From positions 1 through 15,912 of the forward strand of contig CAZSBS010000101.1 in NCBI GenBank assembly GCA_964605095.1: a stretch of 15,912 nt of DNA, written 5' to 3'. The notes beneath the pieces were generated by a model, which was not told the DNA's origin, did no database searches, and saw nothing but the letters and a program-made list of their open reading frames with translations. Positions 1 through 6,731 of the stretch are shown here, piece by piece. The position numbers and the translations under genes are program-made. The stretch comes from JAUWQU01 sp964605095. GTDB lineage: Bacteria > Planctomycetota > Phycisphaerae > SM23-33. The stretch's first letter is position 1. Every line of letters starts with the position of its first letter.

Positions 1-533
1 GTGAACATCGAGGCCGTAATAGTGATGCAAACCCCCGCCAGCAGGTATCCCCACGGCACGCCGCCGAGCACGCGGACAATGCCCAGCAGCGGCAGGCTTA
101 TCGCCAGCAGCAGACCGACGTGCAGCAGCTTGCCCAGAAACTTGCCTATCACTATCTGCCAGTAGCCGATCGGCGTGGTCAGGATCGGCACGAGCGTCCG
201 CTGGTATATCTCCTCGTTGATGGAGGAACTCAGAAGTACGATCGCCACGAACTGGGCTATGCCGAACTGGAAACACATGATGGAACTGACGATCCCCTTG
301 CCCATCTCGGACATGTGAGCGATGCGGTACGTGGGATCTGCGCCGCTGGCCGACTCTATGAACGCCAGCCAGACCAGCGAAACGAACAGCCCCAGCACGG
401 CCGCGTAGGCGAAGCGGAGCATGTAATACTTCGCCCGCCTGCTGGTGACCAGCAGCTCCTTGGTGAACAGCGGCCCGACCGCCGTCGACAACCTCTGCAA
501 TACGGAATTGCCCATGCCCGTTCCCGTTCCCAT
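1..533 (-). CDS. ABC-2 type transporter permease, N-terminal part (runs off the window)
   Basis: Seen: an open frame of 177 codons from ATG 533 to the left edge with no stop. It opens with a short polar segment, then GPLFTKELLVTSRRAKYYMLR-like sequence at residues 20-40 and hydrophobic segments at about 39-59, 84-104, 136-154 and from 160. The stretch INEEIYQRTLVPILTTP (residues 105-121), followed by a GK-containing segment, is the pattern of ABC-2 permeases, where an acidic/RT cytoplasmic turn sits between membrane helices. Family role: the membrane subunit of an ABC exporter driven by a separate ATPase. The substrate cannot be told and the ATPase gene is not in the window. Start choice: ATG 533 has a purine-rich AAGGGG about 10 nt upstream. 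A GTG at 544 opens a different, shadow frame. The upstream neighbour is the HAD gene on the same strand, with a spacer of about 120 nt. Confidence 0.8.
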   Translation of the reverse strand, partial: MGTGTGMGNSVLQRLSTAVGPLFTKELLVTSRRAKYYMLRFAYAAVLGLFVSLVWLAFIESASGADPTYRIAHMSEMGKGIVSSIMCFQFGIAQFVAIVLLSSSINEEIYQRTLVPILTTPIGYWQIVIGKFLGKLLHVGLLLAISLPLLGIVRVLGGVPWGYLLAGVCITITASMF

Positions 534-601
534 GCCATTCCCACCCCTTATGTAGTGCGGTGACTCTGGAATGATACCAACTTTCAGAGGATGGAGAATC
601 C

Positions 602-622
602 GAATCTCGAATTTCGAATTTG
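602..622. repeat. Heptanucleotide tandem repeat, three units (GAATYTS)
   Basis: Seen: three adjacent 7-mers of the form GAATCTC/GAATTTC/GAATTTG, in the short spacer between the HAD gene stop and the ABC permease start. A related GAATCC lies just before. On its own this would be weak, but it matches the 7-nt period of the other intergenic arrays in this window. The rest of the spacer (534-655) shows no gene. Confidence 0.6.
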
Positions 623-655
623 TCAGGCGACAGAGCGTTCATCAATTCTGAAACG

Positions 656-1403
656 CTACGCCAGGTGGTCATACTCCCCCGCCACTAACCGGCGGATGAA
701 ATCCACAAGCCCCGCCCGGCCATCGCCCAAACCGTCGCCCACAATCACGTCGGCGGCGGCCTGAAGGGACTCCGGGGCACTGCCCATCGCGGCGCCCAGG
801 CCCGCGCCGCTGACCATCGGCATGTCGTTGACGTCGTCGCCGACCGCGGCGATCAGCCCGGCCCCGACTCGCATCGGTTGGGCAACGTACCGCAGTGCCG
901 TCATCTTGTCGGCCCCAACGGCGTGGGCCTCGACGATCATCACCCCGTAGTTCGGCGCCAGAATCGAGTGAACGTTCAGTTGTCCGGCGAACTCGCTCGA
1001 CAATTCCGCCGCCATCTCCCGGACCTCGGCATCCTCGACAACCGTGGATATGCGCAGTATCGCCATGTCCGCCGGGGCGTCGGCAAGGCTGGCCACTTTC
1101 TTTACGCGAACGGCCATCTTGGAAAACCAGTCCCTCCCCGCCGCGTGGTGGTCGCCGGCCTCGGTGACCAGGTAGTCCACGGCATGTCGCCAGCCGTCAA
1201 CCAGCGCCATCGCCACNNNNNNNNNNNNNNNNNNNNNNNNNNNNNNNNNNNNNNNNNNNNNNNNNNNNNNNNNNNNNNNNNNNNNNNNNNNNNNNNNNNN
1301 NNNNNNNNNNNNNNNNGGCTTGGCGGATGTCCTCGCCAACCAGGCCGTCGGTGCCAACCAGCGTGCCGTCAACGTCCAAAGCCAACAACTTGAATCGCGT
1401 CAT
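656..1403 (-). CDS. HAD-superfamily (Cof-type) phosphatase, interrupted by assembly gap
   Basis: Seen: N-terminal codons from ATG 1403 give MTRFKLLALDVDGTLVGTDG, with HAD motif I (DxDGT, Asp10 and Asp12). After the N run, the C-terminal 186 residues include a lysine in ADKMTALRYVA (motif III region) and AVGDDVNDMPMVS (motif IV, GDxxND), then GAAMGSAPESLQAAAD, typical of the Cof/SupH subfamily with a C2 cap. Family role: Mg-dependent hydrolysis of phosphorylated metabolites such as sugar phosphates or FMN; the substrate is unknown. The 29 codons before the gap and the codons after it each end exactly on a codon boundary, but 100 N is not a multiple of three, so the frame only appears shifted. 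About 215 residues are visible against roughly 260-290 for the family, so some 50-70 residues are probably hidden. ATG 1403 is preferred over an in-frame TTG at 1409 and has no strong ribosome site. Confidence 0.85.
1217..1316. other. Assembly gap of 100 N inside the HAD gene
   Basis: Exactly 100 undetermined bases, the conventional placeholder for a scaffold join of unknown length. Both flanks belong to the same HAD phosphatase in the same orientation, so the join itself is plausible. The gap falls in the cap-domain part of the protein. Distances across it should not be trusted. Confidence 0.95.
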
Positions 1404-1448
1404 GGTCAAAATCCACTACCCAAAACAAACTTGACAAAAAACTGACAA

Positions 1449-1477
1449 TTGGCGAATAAGCCCGGTGATGCTATCAT
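1449..1477 (+). promoter_or_regulatory. Promoter for the MqnD-like gene, probably leaderless
   Basis: Seen: TTGGCG (1449-1454), a 17-nt spacer, TATCAT (1472-1477), then only 7 nt before ATG 1485. Transcription would start at or next to the start codon. An alternative or second promoter is TTGACA (1431-1436), 17 nt, GAATAA (1454-1459), giving a short leader. No Shine-Dalgarno precedes ATG 1485. Inference from sigma-70-like spacing; not tested. Confidence 0.45.
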
Positions 1478-1484
1478 ACTTCGT

Positions 1485-2324
1485 ATGCGGATTCGACTGG
1501 GTTACTGCCCCGCCCCGGATGGCGGGTTTATTATACATGGCTTGGCGGCCGGGAAGGTCGGCAGCGGAGACCTGGAGATCGAGTTGATCTCCGCCACCCT
1601 GCCAGCCCTCAACGACCGCGCCACGCGCGGCGAACTCGAAGCCACGATGATCAGCGTGGCCGCATACCCGTACCTGCAGCACCGCTACGTCCTGGCACGC
1701 TGCGGAGTGAGCTTCGTCGCCTCCGGGCGGGGACCGGTCCTGGCGGCCCGAGAGCCCCTCAGCGAGCGGGATCTGGAGACCGCATCTGTGGCCGTGCCGG
1801 ACTCCACCAGCAGCGCCATCCTCGCTCTTCAAATCCACCGGCCGGGCATTCGAACAAGGCTTATCCCGGCCGATAAGATCGCCCAGGCCGCCAAGATGGG
1901 CCTGGCCGACTGCGCCCTGCTGCCGACCAGCGACACAACCATGTGCCGCCAGTCCGGGCTTTACTGCGTGGCGGACCTTGCGGCCGGGTGGGCCAGGCAG
2001 AGCGGCCAGATGCCGCTGCCCATGACGTGCTTCGCCATCCGCGGCGACCTGCCCGACGAGGTGCGCCTCGGCATAGAAACGGCCCTTCGCGACTCGATCC
2101 GTTACGCACTTGCCCACCGCGGCGAGGCATCCGCCTTCGCGGTGCAGTGCGCCAACGGCACGGCTTGCTGGGAGGCCGACCCTGCCGCCTTGGGCACGTA
2201 CGTCAGCGAGCGCAGCCTGGACATGGACGCCCCGCAGCGCCTCGCGGTCGAGGAGTTCCTCCGCCGCGGCCACGACGCCCAAATCGTGCCCAACGCCCTG
2301 CCGATTCGATTCGTGGGCTCTTGA
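1485..2324 (+). CDS. MqnD/MqnA-family periplasmic-binding-fold protein, divergent (canonical His absent)
   Basis: Seen: 279 residues, close to the usual 270-290 of MqnD. The order matches the MqnD family: IRLGYCPAPDGGFIIHGLAAGKV at the N-terminus (family: LRLxYSPCPNDTF), a DLEIEL strand, ELEATMISVAAYPYL (family pattern with SxxAYPY), GRGPVLAAREPL (residues 82-92), then GLADCALLPTSD near 139-150. Known: MqnD makes 1,4-dihydroxy-6-naphthoate from cyclic futalosine in menaquinone synthesis, and its catalytic His lies in an LLIHE-type motif. Here that motif reads LLPTS (residues 145-149), and the N-terminal PND is replaced by PDG. The reaction is therefore unlikely to be the standard one; a binding protein or changed enzyme fits equally well. 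No other mqn gene is nearby. ATG 1485 is chosen over an in-frame TTG 1449 because family homology begins at MRIRLGY and a -10 element lies between them. Confidence 0.7.
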   Translation: MRIRLGYCPAPDGGFIIHGLAAGKVGSGDLEIELISATLPALNDRATRGELEATMISVAAYPYLQHRYVLARCGVSFVASGRGPVLAAREPLSERDLETASVAVPDSTSSAILALQIHRPGIRTRLIPADKIAQAAKMGLADCALLPTSDTTMCRQSGLYCVADLAAGWARQSGQMPLPMTCFAIRGDLPDEVRLGIETALRDSIRYALAHRGEASAFAVQCANGTACWEADPAALGTYVSERSLDMDAPQRLAVEEFLRRGHDAQIVPNALPIRFVGS

Positions 2325-2347
2325 CGGGCGGCGGCATGGCATCTATC

Positions 2348-2490
2348 GCGGAGGCCGCGGAGAGAAGAAGAAGAAACATCAGATGGGGATTACATGGATT
2401 AAGAGATTACATGGATAGAAGCATATATGAGTTTCTTAATCCATGTAATCCCCATCAAGTTTTTGTTTCTTCTTCCTCTTCGACCTCCGC
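2348..2490. repeat. Large imperfect palindrome (MITE-like or bidirectional terminator)
   Basis: Seen: perfect 23-nt inverted arms at 2382-2404 and 2434-2456 with a 29-nt loop. The left arm and loop hold two copies of GATTACATGGAT at a 17-nt period. Further out, GAAGAAG-rich sequence (2364-2377) faces a TTCTTCTTCC-rich stretch (2465-2481), and GCGGAGG (2348-2354) faces CCTCCGC (2484-2490). No coding capacity. It fills the space between two convergent genes (stops at 2324 and 2503), so it could end transcription from both sides. Its AT content and repeat character differ from the GC-rich genes, suggesting a small mobile palindromic element. No clear target duplication was found. Confidence 0.75.
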
Positions 2491-2502
2491 TCTAGAACCC
2501 TG

Positions 2503-3591
2503 CTACTGACCGGGTTCCGCCGGGGTCTCTGTTGGCACGGGCGTGTACTTGCACACGCAGTCGTAAAGCCCGCCGCCGAAGCGTTTGGCGACCACCGCGT
2601 CCTTGAGGACCGCCAGGCGGATGCAGTCGACGCTGAACTTCGCGTCGTGGTTGCTTTCCACAGCCCGGCCCATTCCTTCGAGGATGACACAGTCGGCGTC
2701 TTCGGCGGCGGCGTTGAGTTCGTCGGAAACTTCCGACAGGTCGATCAGGGGAATGCCGCTACCGGTGGAGACAACCTCGAACATCTTGCCCTCGATCAGG
2801 GCGGCCAGGTCGCCGTCCACGATTGTCAGGCGTTCGACGACGTCGACCAGTTCATCGACCGTGATGTCGTTCAGTGACGGCGTCTCGTTGGCGGCCAGAA
2901 CTATCTGCGTGCCGCCCAGGGCCATCTCGCGGACCAGGGGCATGACGCCCAGGACGAAGTCGCTGCCGGCGTTGTCGACGAACACGACGGCCTTTGCCCA
3001 CGGCATCGGCGGGGCCAGGATCAACTGGGCGGCCAGGGCGTCGAAGTCGTCCACCAGCCATGGCCTGGGCTTGATCCGCTCGGCGAGTTGGATGAACGAC
3101 GCGCTCTCATCGGCAAGGTCCATGGTCTCCATGGCGCCGAGGTCGAAAATGTTGCCCGTGAAGACGCACTCGATGAGGTGCAGCCATTTCTGCTCGCGTT
3201 CCATCAGGTGCAGGTCGTGGACGGTCTGTGGATAAATCGCCATTGCGGCGTCGTTTTCGCGGACCTTGACGGCCGCGAAAGGGTCCTCAATGCCGTGCTT
3301 GCGAAGAGCCTGCCCGCGAAGGCGGTCCAGTTGAATGATGTCCAGCTTGCCGCCAGGCAGCGAATCGGGCTTGGCCCGAAGCTTGTCGATGGCGGCCTGG
3401 AACTCCCCGCGGGCGGCGTCGATGCGCCTGCCCGCAGGCCGGCCGTACCAGCCCTGTGCGTGCTCTAGCGTCCGCCCGAAATGCTTCTCGAAATGATCCA
3501 GCCAGTGGATGCGGGCCTGCTCGTCTTTCAGCAGGTCCCAATCAATGGCAACGTAGTTTTCCGGGTCACTGAGCAGGCGGAAGTGACTCAT
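2503..3591 (-). CDS. DUF89 (ARMT1/PANK4-type) damage-control phosphatase
   Basis: Seen: 362 residues. Residues 140-155 contain FTGNIFDLGA; 202-214 contain VFVDNAGSDFVLG, the metal-binding DN...D signature of DUF89; 228-244 contain IVLAANETPSLNDIT; 301-316 contain CVILEGMGRAVESNHDA, followed by LAVLKDAVVAKRFGGGLYD, very like the C-terminal domain of PANK4. Known: DUF89 proteins are Mn/Co/Ni-dependent phosphatases that remove damaged or surplus phospho-metabolites; the PANK4/plant PANK2 branch hydrolyses 4'-phosphopantetheine and its oxidised forms. Inference: a stand-alone cytosolic member of that branch. Start choice: ATG 3591 has AAAGAAG 4 nt upstream; a longer frame to 3654 adds a segment unlike the family. 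It lies 98 nt downstream of the SpoIIE-phosphatase gene on the same strand, with its own possible leader. Confidence 0.85.
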   Translation of the reverse strand: MSHFRLLSDPENYVAIDWDLLKDEQARIHWLDHFEKHFGRTLEHAQGWYGRPAGRRIDAARGEFQAAIDKLRAKPDSLPGGKLDIIQLDRLRGQALRKHGIEDPFAAVKVRENDAAMAIYPQTVHDLHLMEREQKWLHLIECVFTGNIFDLGAMETMDLADESASFIQLAERIKPRPWLVDDFDALAAQLILAPPMPWAKAVVFVDNAGSDFVLGVMPLVREMALGGTQIVLAANETPSLNDITVDELVDVVERLTIVDGDLAALIEGKMFEVVSTGSGIPLIDLSEVSDELNAAAEDADCVILEGMGRAVESNHDAKFSVDCIRLAVLKDAVVAKRFGGGLYDCVCKYTPVPTETPAEPGQ

Positions 3592-3689
3592 AAGCTTCTT
3601 TCGTCTCCTGGCATGCCACGGACGCGCCGCACCCGTGCAGCAATAGTTGTTCACAGGCCGCCATATTACTACATGACGAATCTTAACGC

Positions 3690-5294
3690 CTATAAAACCC
3701 TTAATGCAACCAAAGTCAAGTCATCAAGTCGAGTCTGAAGACCCGTAAACTGCCTCATCCTCCACAAAACGTGCCGGCAGATGCCCGCGGCGGTCTGGCC
3801 CGGACGGGTCGCCTCGATGGCGGCAGCCTCCACCCTCGCCATGCCAAACTCCTCGTCATGGAAGTTCATCGCCTCGTTAAGCCCGTCCGTGAAGATCAGC
3901 ACCACGTCGCCGGACTTCAGAGTCATGTTGTCGTGCCGCCACGTGAAAGCCGGGTCGATGCCCAGAACCCCGCCGCCCGTGGTGAGATGGCAGCACTGGC
4001 CGCCGCGGACAAGCAGCGGCGGGGTGTGCCCGCAGTTGGCGTAAGTGAACCTGCGATTGCGGGTGTCGATCACGCCGTAGAACAGAGTGGCAAAATCGCT
4101 CATCATCGTGTCCGCGCAAAGGTCCCGGTTGACGCGAGAAATAACCTCCGACAATTCGTAAATGTTGGTCGCGTGAGCCCGCAGCGAGGCCCGGATAGAC
4201 GCCATCAGCAGCGACGCTCGCACGCCTTTGCCGACGACGTCGCAAACCGCCACGCCCAGGTTGCCACCCTGGAAATCGTGGAAGTCGTAGAAGTCCCCGC
4301 CAAGGGCCAGGCTCGGGATGTACGTCCCGTGAATGTCCAGGCCCGGCGCCTTGGGATCCTCGGCCGGGAACATCCGCCGCTGGACCTCCGCCGCCATTTT
4401 CATCGCCCGCTGAAGCTCGGCGCCCCGCTCTGCCTCCTCGTCCAGGCGGGCGTTCTCGATAGCCGCGGCGGCCTGGGCCGCGACGGCCTGGAGCATCGAC
4501 CGCTCATACCAGTCGAAGTCGTGCAACTCGCCCATGTACACCCGAAGCACCCCTACGCACCTGCCCCTGTAGTTCATCGGCGCACAAATGCCGCTGACGA
4601 TGCCTTCCCTCTCGGCCTCGGCCGGGTATAGCACCCGCGGGTCGTCGCGCATGTCGGCCATGTAAACCGTCTTGCCTTCGAGCACGACCTCGCGGTCTAT
4701 CTTGCTTTCCGTGATAAGGATGGGGCCTTTTCGGAGATACTCGCCCGAGAGGTTCGAGACCGCCTTGACCACCAGCTCCCGCCGGTCATCACTCAGCAGG
4801 CGGATTGCGCAGGCCTTGGCCTTGAGCAGGTCCCGCACCGTCCGGGCGACGAGGTTCAGCACCGTTTGAAGGTCGCGCCGCCCGGCAAACTCCGCCGTCA
4901 GACGGTACATCGTTGCAAGCTCCGCGATCCGCGTCCGCAGGATCTTCTGGCGATTCCACCGCCTGGCAATGACGTTGGCCATCAACTGGAGCAACCGCGT
5001 CGCGCGGCGAGAGGTCGGCGTCCCGGCCGGAACGTCGTCGCGGGGGCCAACGACGAGCCGGCCAAGCGTCTCACCCTCCAGATTGATCGGCAGGTCGGCG
5101 TGGTGAACCGCTACGCAAGGCTCGTCGAGAGCATCCGCGGCCTCGCCCGCCTTGTCCGACCAGGCGGCCGAGGGGCGAGTCAGCGGCTCGCCGTCGGCAG
5201 AGCAGATGCAAATGGGCATTCGCAGGACCGAAACGAATTCGTCCTGAAGCCGTTGCAGCGATTCCTGCGCCAGGTAGTCGGTAAGTAAAGCCAC
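3690..5294 (-). CDS. GAF-domain SpoIIE/PP2C-type serine phosphatase
   Basis: Seen: 534 residues from GTG 5294. Residues 10-90 (LQRLQDEF...PICICSADGEPL...LGRLVVGPRD) resemble a shortened PocR-like sensor domain. A GAF domain spans about 140-285 (DLQTVLNLVARTV to AAAAIENARL). A helical linker (285-310) leads to a SpoIIE/PP2C phosphatase domain at about 315-534, with metal residues in LGGDFYD (Asp334), VCDVVGKG (Asp352), IFTDGLNEA (Asp470) and DDLT (524-527). All key acidic residues are present, so activity is likely. Family role: RsbU-like dephosphorylation of an anti-anti-sigma (STAS) protein after signal sensing. No STAS protein or anti-sigma kinase lies in the window, so the partner is elsewhere. 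No membrane segment is visible. The start is uncertain: upstream in-frame codons to 5351 are heptamer-repeat sequence, and no Shine-Dalgarno precedes GTG 5294. Confidence 0.88.
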   Translation of the reverse strand: MALLTDYLAQESLQRLQDEFVSVLRMPICICSADGEPLTRPSAAWSDKAGEAADALDEPCVAVHHADLPINLEGETLGRLVVGPRDDVPAGTPTSRRATRLLQLMANVIARRWNRQKILRTRIAELATMYRLTAEFAGRRDLQTVLNLVARTVRDLLKAKACAIRLLSDDRRELVVKAVSNLSGEYLRKGPILITESKIDREVVLEGKTVYMADMRDDPRVLYPAEAEREGIVSGICAPMNYRGRCVGVLRVYMGELHDFDWYERSMLQAVAAQAAAAIENARLDEEAERGAELQRAMKMAAEVQRRMFPAEDPKAPGLDIHGTYIPSLALGGDFYDFHDFQGGNLGVAVCDVVGKGVRASLLMASIRASLRAHATNIYELSEVISRVNRDLCADTMMSDFATLFYGVIDTRNRRFTYANCGHTPPLLVRGGQCCHLTTGGGVLGIDPAFTWRHDNMTLKSGDVVLIFTDGLNEAMNFHDEEFGMARVEAAAIEATRPGQTAAGICRHVLWRMRQFTGLQTRLDDLTLVALRVL

Positions 5295-5304
5295 TTTGGG
5301 GGAA

Positions 5305-5346
5305 GTAGTTAGTAAGAAGTAGGTAGTAGTTAGTAAGCAGTAGGGA
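5305..5346. repeat. Heptanucleotide tandem array, six units (GTARNNA)
   Basis: Seen: six consecutive in-phase 7-mers starting with GTAG or GTAA and ending in A, beginning 11 nt upstream of the GTG start of the SpoIIE-phosphatase gene. No spacer separates the units. A frame read through them would give a repeated LLTT peptide, which can mislead start prediction. Between 5347 and 5498 I see no gene and no clear site apart from a short TCAAGC/GCTTGA inverted pair near 5391-5416 and a GCCCGGCGGGC palindrome near 5445. Confidence 0.8.
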
Positions 5347-5498
5347 CACAACCCCTACGACAGCCATCGTCCTGATATTCGTTCTTGGCCTCAAGCTCGA
5401 TATTCTTCGGGCTTGAAGGTACTCAGACATTGTATTAAACCCCGCCCGGCGGGCAATAGCCCGCATGACAAAGTGGAGCAATTGGGGGAACGTCCTAC

Positions 5499-5560
5499 AA
5501 CCACGGCCAGTGGGTGCCGTGGTTGCGTCGCCCTAAAGGGCTCCGCGAACCACGGCACCC
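5499..5560. repeat. Nested palindrome with three competing arms upstream of rtcA
   Basis: Seen: arm A AACCACGGC (5499-5507), arm B GGGTGCCGTGGTT (5512-5524) and arm C AACCACGGCACCC (5548-5560). B pairs perfectly over 13 nt with C, with an inner GCCC-TAAA-GGGC stem (5530-5541); alternatively B pairs over 9 nt with A. A copy of arm C also occurs at 8600-8612, so this is probably a REP-like dispersed element. It lies about 100 nt before rtcA but upstream of its likely promoter (5622-5650), so an attenuator role is less likely unless transcription starts further upstream. The flanking sequence to 5621 holds nothing else I recognise. Confidence 0.75.
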
Positions 5561-5621
5561 TGAGATCTGTGGATTATCGGACAGCCTCAGATATCTATTG
5601 ACCGGATCCTTTCGCTATCCC

Positions 5622-5650
5622 TTGATCTATCGGTCGCCAGCGCGTAGATT
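5622..5650 (+). promoter_or_regulatory. rtcA promoter, probably leaderless
   Basis: Seen: TTGATC (5622-5627), a 17-nt spacer, TAGATT (5645-5650), then 7 nt to GTG 5658. No Shine-Dalgarno lies in between. The geometry is the same as for the genes at 1485 and 8443. Inferred from hexamer match and spacing only. Confidence 0.4.
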
Positions 5651-5657
5651 CTCACTC

Positions 5658-6716
5658 GTGACCGACCAAGTCATCGTCATAGACGGATCGCAGGGCGAGG
5701 GCGGCGGGCAGATACTTCGCACCTGCGTGGGCCTGTCAGCCGCGATGGGAATCCCCGTCCGCATAACCGCCATCCGAGCCGGACGCGACCGCCCCGGGCT
5801 TCGCCCCCAGCACCTGGCTGCCGTCCGCGCCGCCGAGGCCGTCTGCAACGCACAGGTTACCGGCGCCGAACTCGGCTCGCAGGAACTCATGTTCATTCCA
5901 GGCCAGCCCCAGGCCGGTCAGTTCCGCTTCGACATCGGCACGGCCGGGTCCGGCACGCTGGTGCTCCAGACGGTAATCCCGGCCCTTCTGATGGCTGACG
6001 GCGACTCCGACGTAACCGTCACGGGCGGCACGCACAATCCACTGGCACCGTGCTTCGAGTACCTGCGAGACGTCTACGCCGTCCTGGCCAGTGCCGCCAA
6101 CGCGCAGATCTACATGGAGATGGCCCGCGCCGGCTTCTACCCAAGCGGCGGCGGGGAGATCCGAATGCAGGTCCAGGGCCTCGGCGACTTCGACGCCCTG
6201 GGTCCATTCCGCATGACCGACCGTGGGGAGCTAAGGCACATCGAGGGCATCTCGGCCGCAAGCTACTCCCTGGCCGCTCACATCATCGACCGCCAGACCC
6301 AGCAGGCACTGGGCCGGCTTGCAAAGGCCGATCACCGCGCCACCATCGAGCAGGCGGTATGGGAGACCTTCTCCCCCGGAACGGTGGTCTTCATCCGCGC
6401 CGTCTTCGCCAAATCCGTCGCCGGTTTCTTCGCGCTGGGATCCCGCGCAAAGTCCGCCGAACAGGTCGCCGACGACTCCGTCGAGAGCCTGCTGGCCTTC
6501 ATGGAATCACCCGGCACCGTCGACGCACACGCCGCCGACCAACTGCTGACCATCGCCGCACTGTGCCCCGACGAGAGCCGATACCTCGCCGAGCGCCCCA
6601 CCGACCACCTGCACACCAACGCCCAGGTCATCCGCGAACTCACCGGCCGGGAAATAGACATCACCCCCGCCGAGGGTGGATCGGCCCTGGTGACCGTCCA
6701 CGAATGGCCGGAGTAG
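5658..6716 (+). CDS. rtcA: RNA 3'-terminal phosphate cyclase
   Basis: Role: ATP-dependent conversion of an RNA 3'-phosphate (or 2'-phosphate) end to a 2',3'-cyclic phosphate through a covalent enzyme-AMP, in cytosolic RNA repair. Seen: 352 residues against about 340 for the family. The signature IDGSQGEGGGQILR is at 8-21, DRPGLRPQHLA follows, TAGSGTLVLQTVIPALL and TVTGGTHNPLAP lie in the middle, FYPSGGGEI comes after, and the C-terminal HLHTN at 317-321 supplies the catalytic histidine (His317, equivalent to His309 of E. coli by position in the motif). Start: GTG 5658, because homology begins at VIVIDGSQ; the frame remains open upstream to 5514 but that part is repeat-derived. No rtcB or rtcR is next to it. 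It converges on clpX with only a 15-nt gap. Confidence 0.95.
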   Translation: MTDQVIVIDGSQGEGGGQILRTCVGLSAAMGIPVRITAIRAGRDRPGLRPQHLAAVRAAEAVCNAQVTGAELGSQELMFIPGQPQAGQFRFDIGTAGSGTLVLQTVIPALLMADGDSDVTVTGGTHNPLAPCFEYLRDVYAVLASAANAQIYMEMARAGFYPSGGGEIRMQVQGLGDFDALGPFRMTDRGELRHIEGISAASYSLAAHIIDRQTQQALGRLAKADHRATIEQAVWETFSPGTVVFIRAVFAKSVAGFFALGSRAKSAEQVADDSVESLLAFMESPGTVDAHAADQLLTIAALCPDESRYLAERPTDHLHTNAQVIRELTGREIDITPAEGGSALVTVHEWPE

Positions 6717-6731
6717 AGGGCTTCGCCCGCT

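Noticed and set aside
656..1403. Genuine frameshift or pseudogene in the HAD phosphatase
   Set aside because: The frame change is fully explained by the arbitrary 100-N gap; both visible halves are intact and keep their motifs.
3771..4631. 286-codon plus-strand open frame opposite the SpoIIE phosphatase
   Set aside because: Antisense shadow of a well-supported gene; no recognisable domain.
5413..5601. Small open frame in the spacer upstream of rtcA
   Set aside because: It consists of palindromic repeat sequence, with no ribosome site and no protein-like composition.
5514..5657. Longer N-terminus for RtcA
   Set aside because: The extra residues are encoded by palindromic repeat and promoter sequence and have no counterpart in the family, which starts near VIVIDGSQ.
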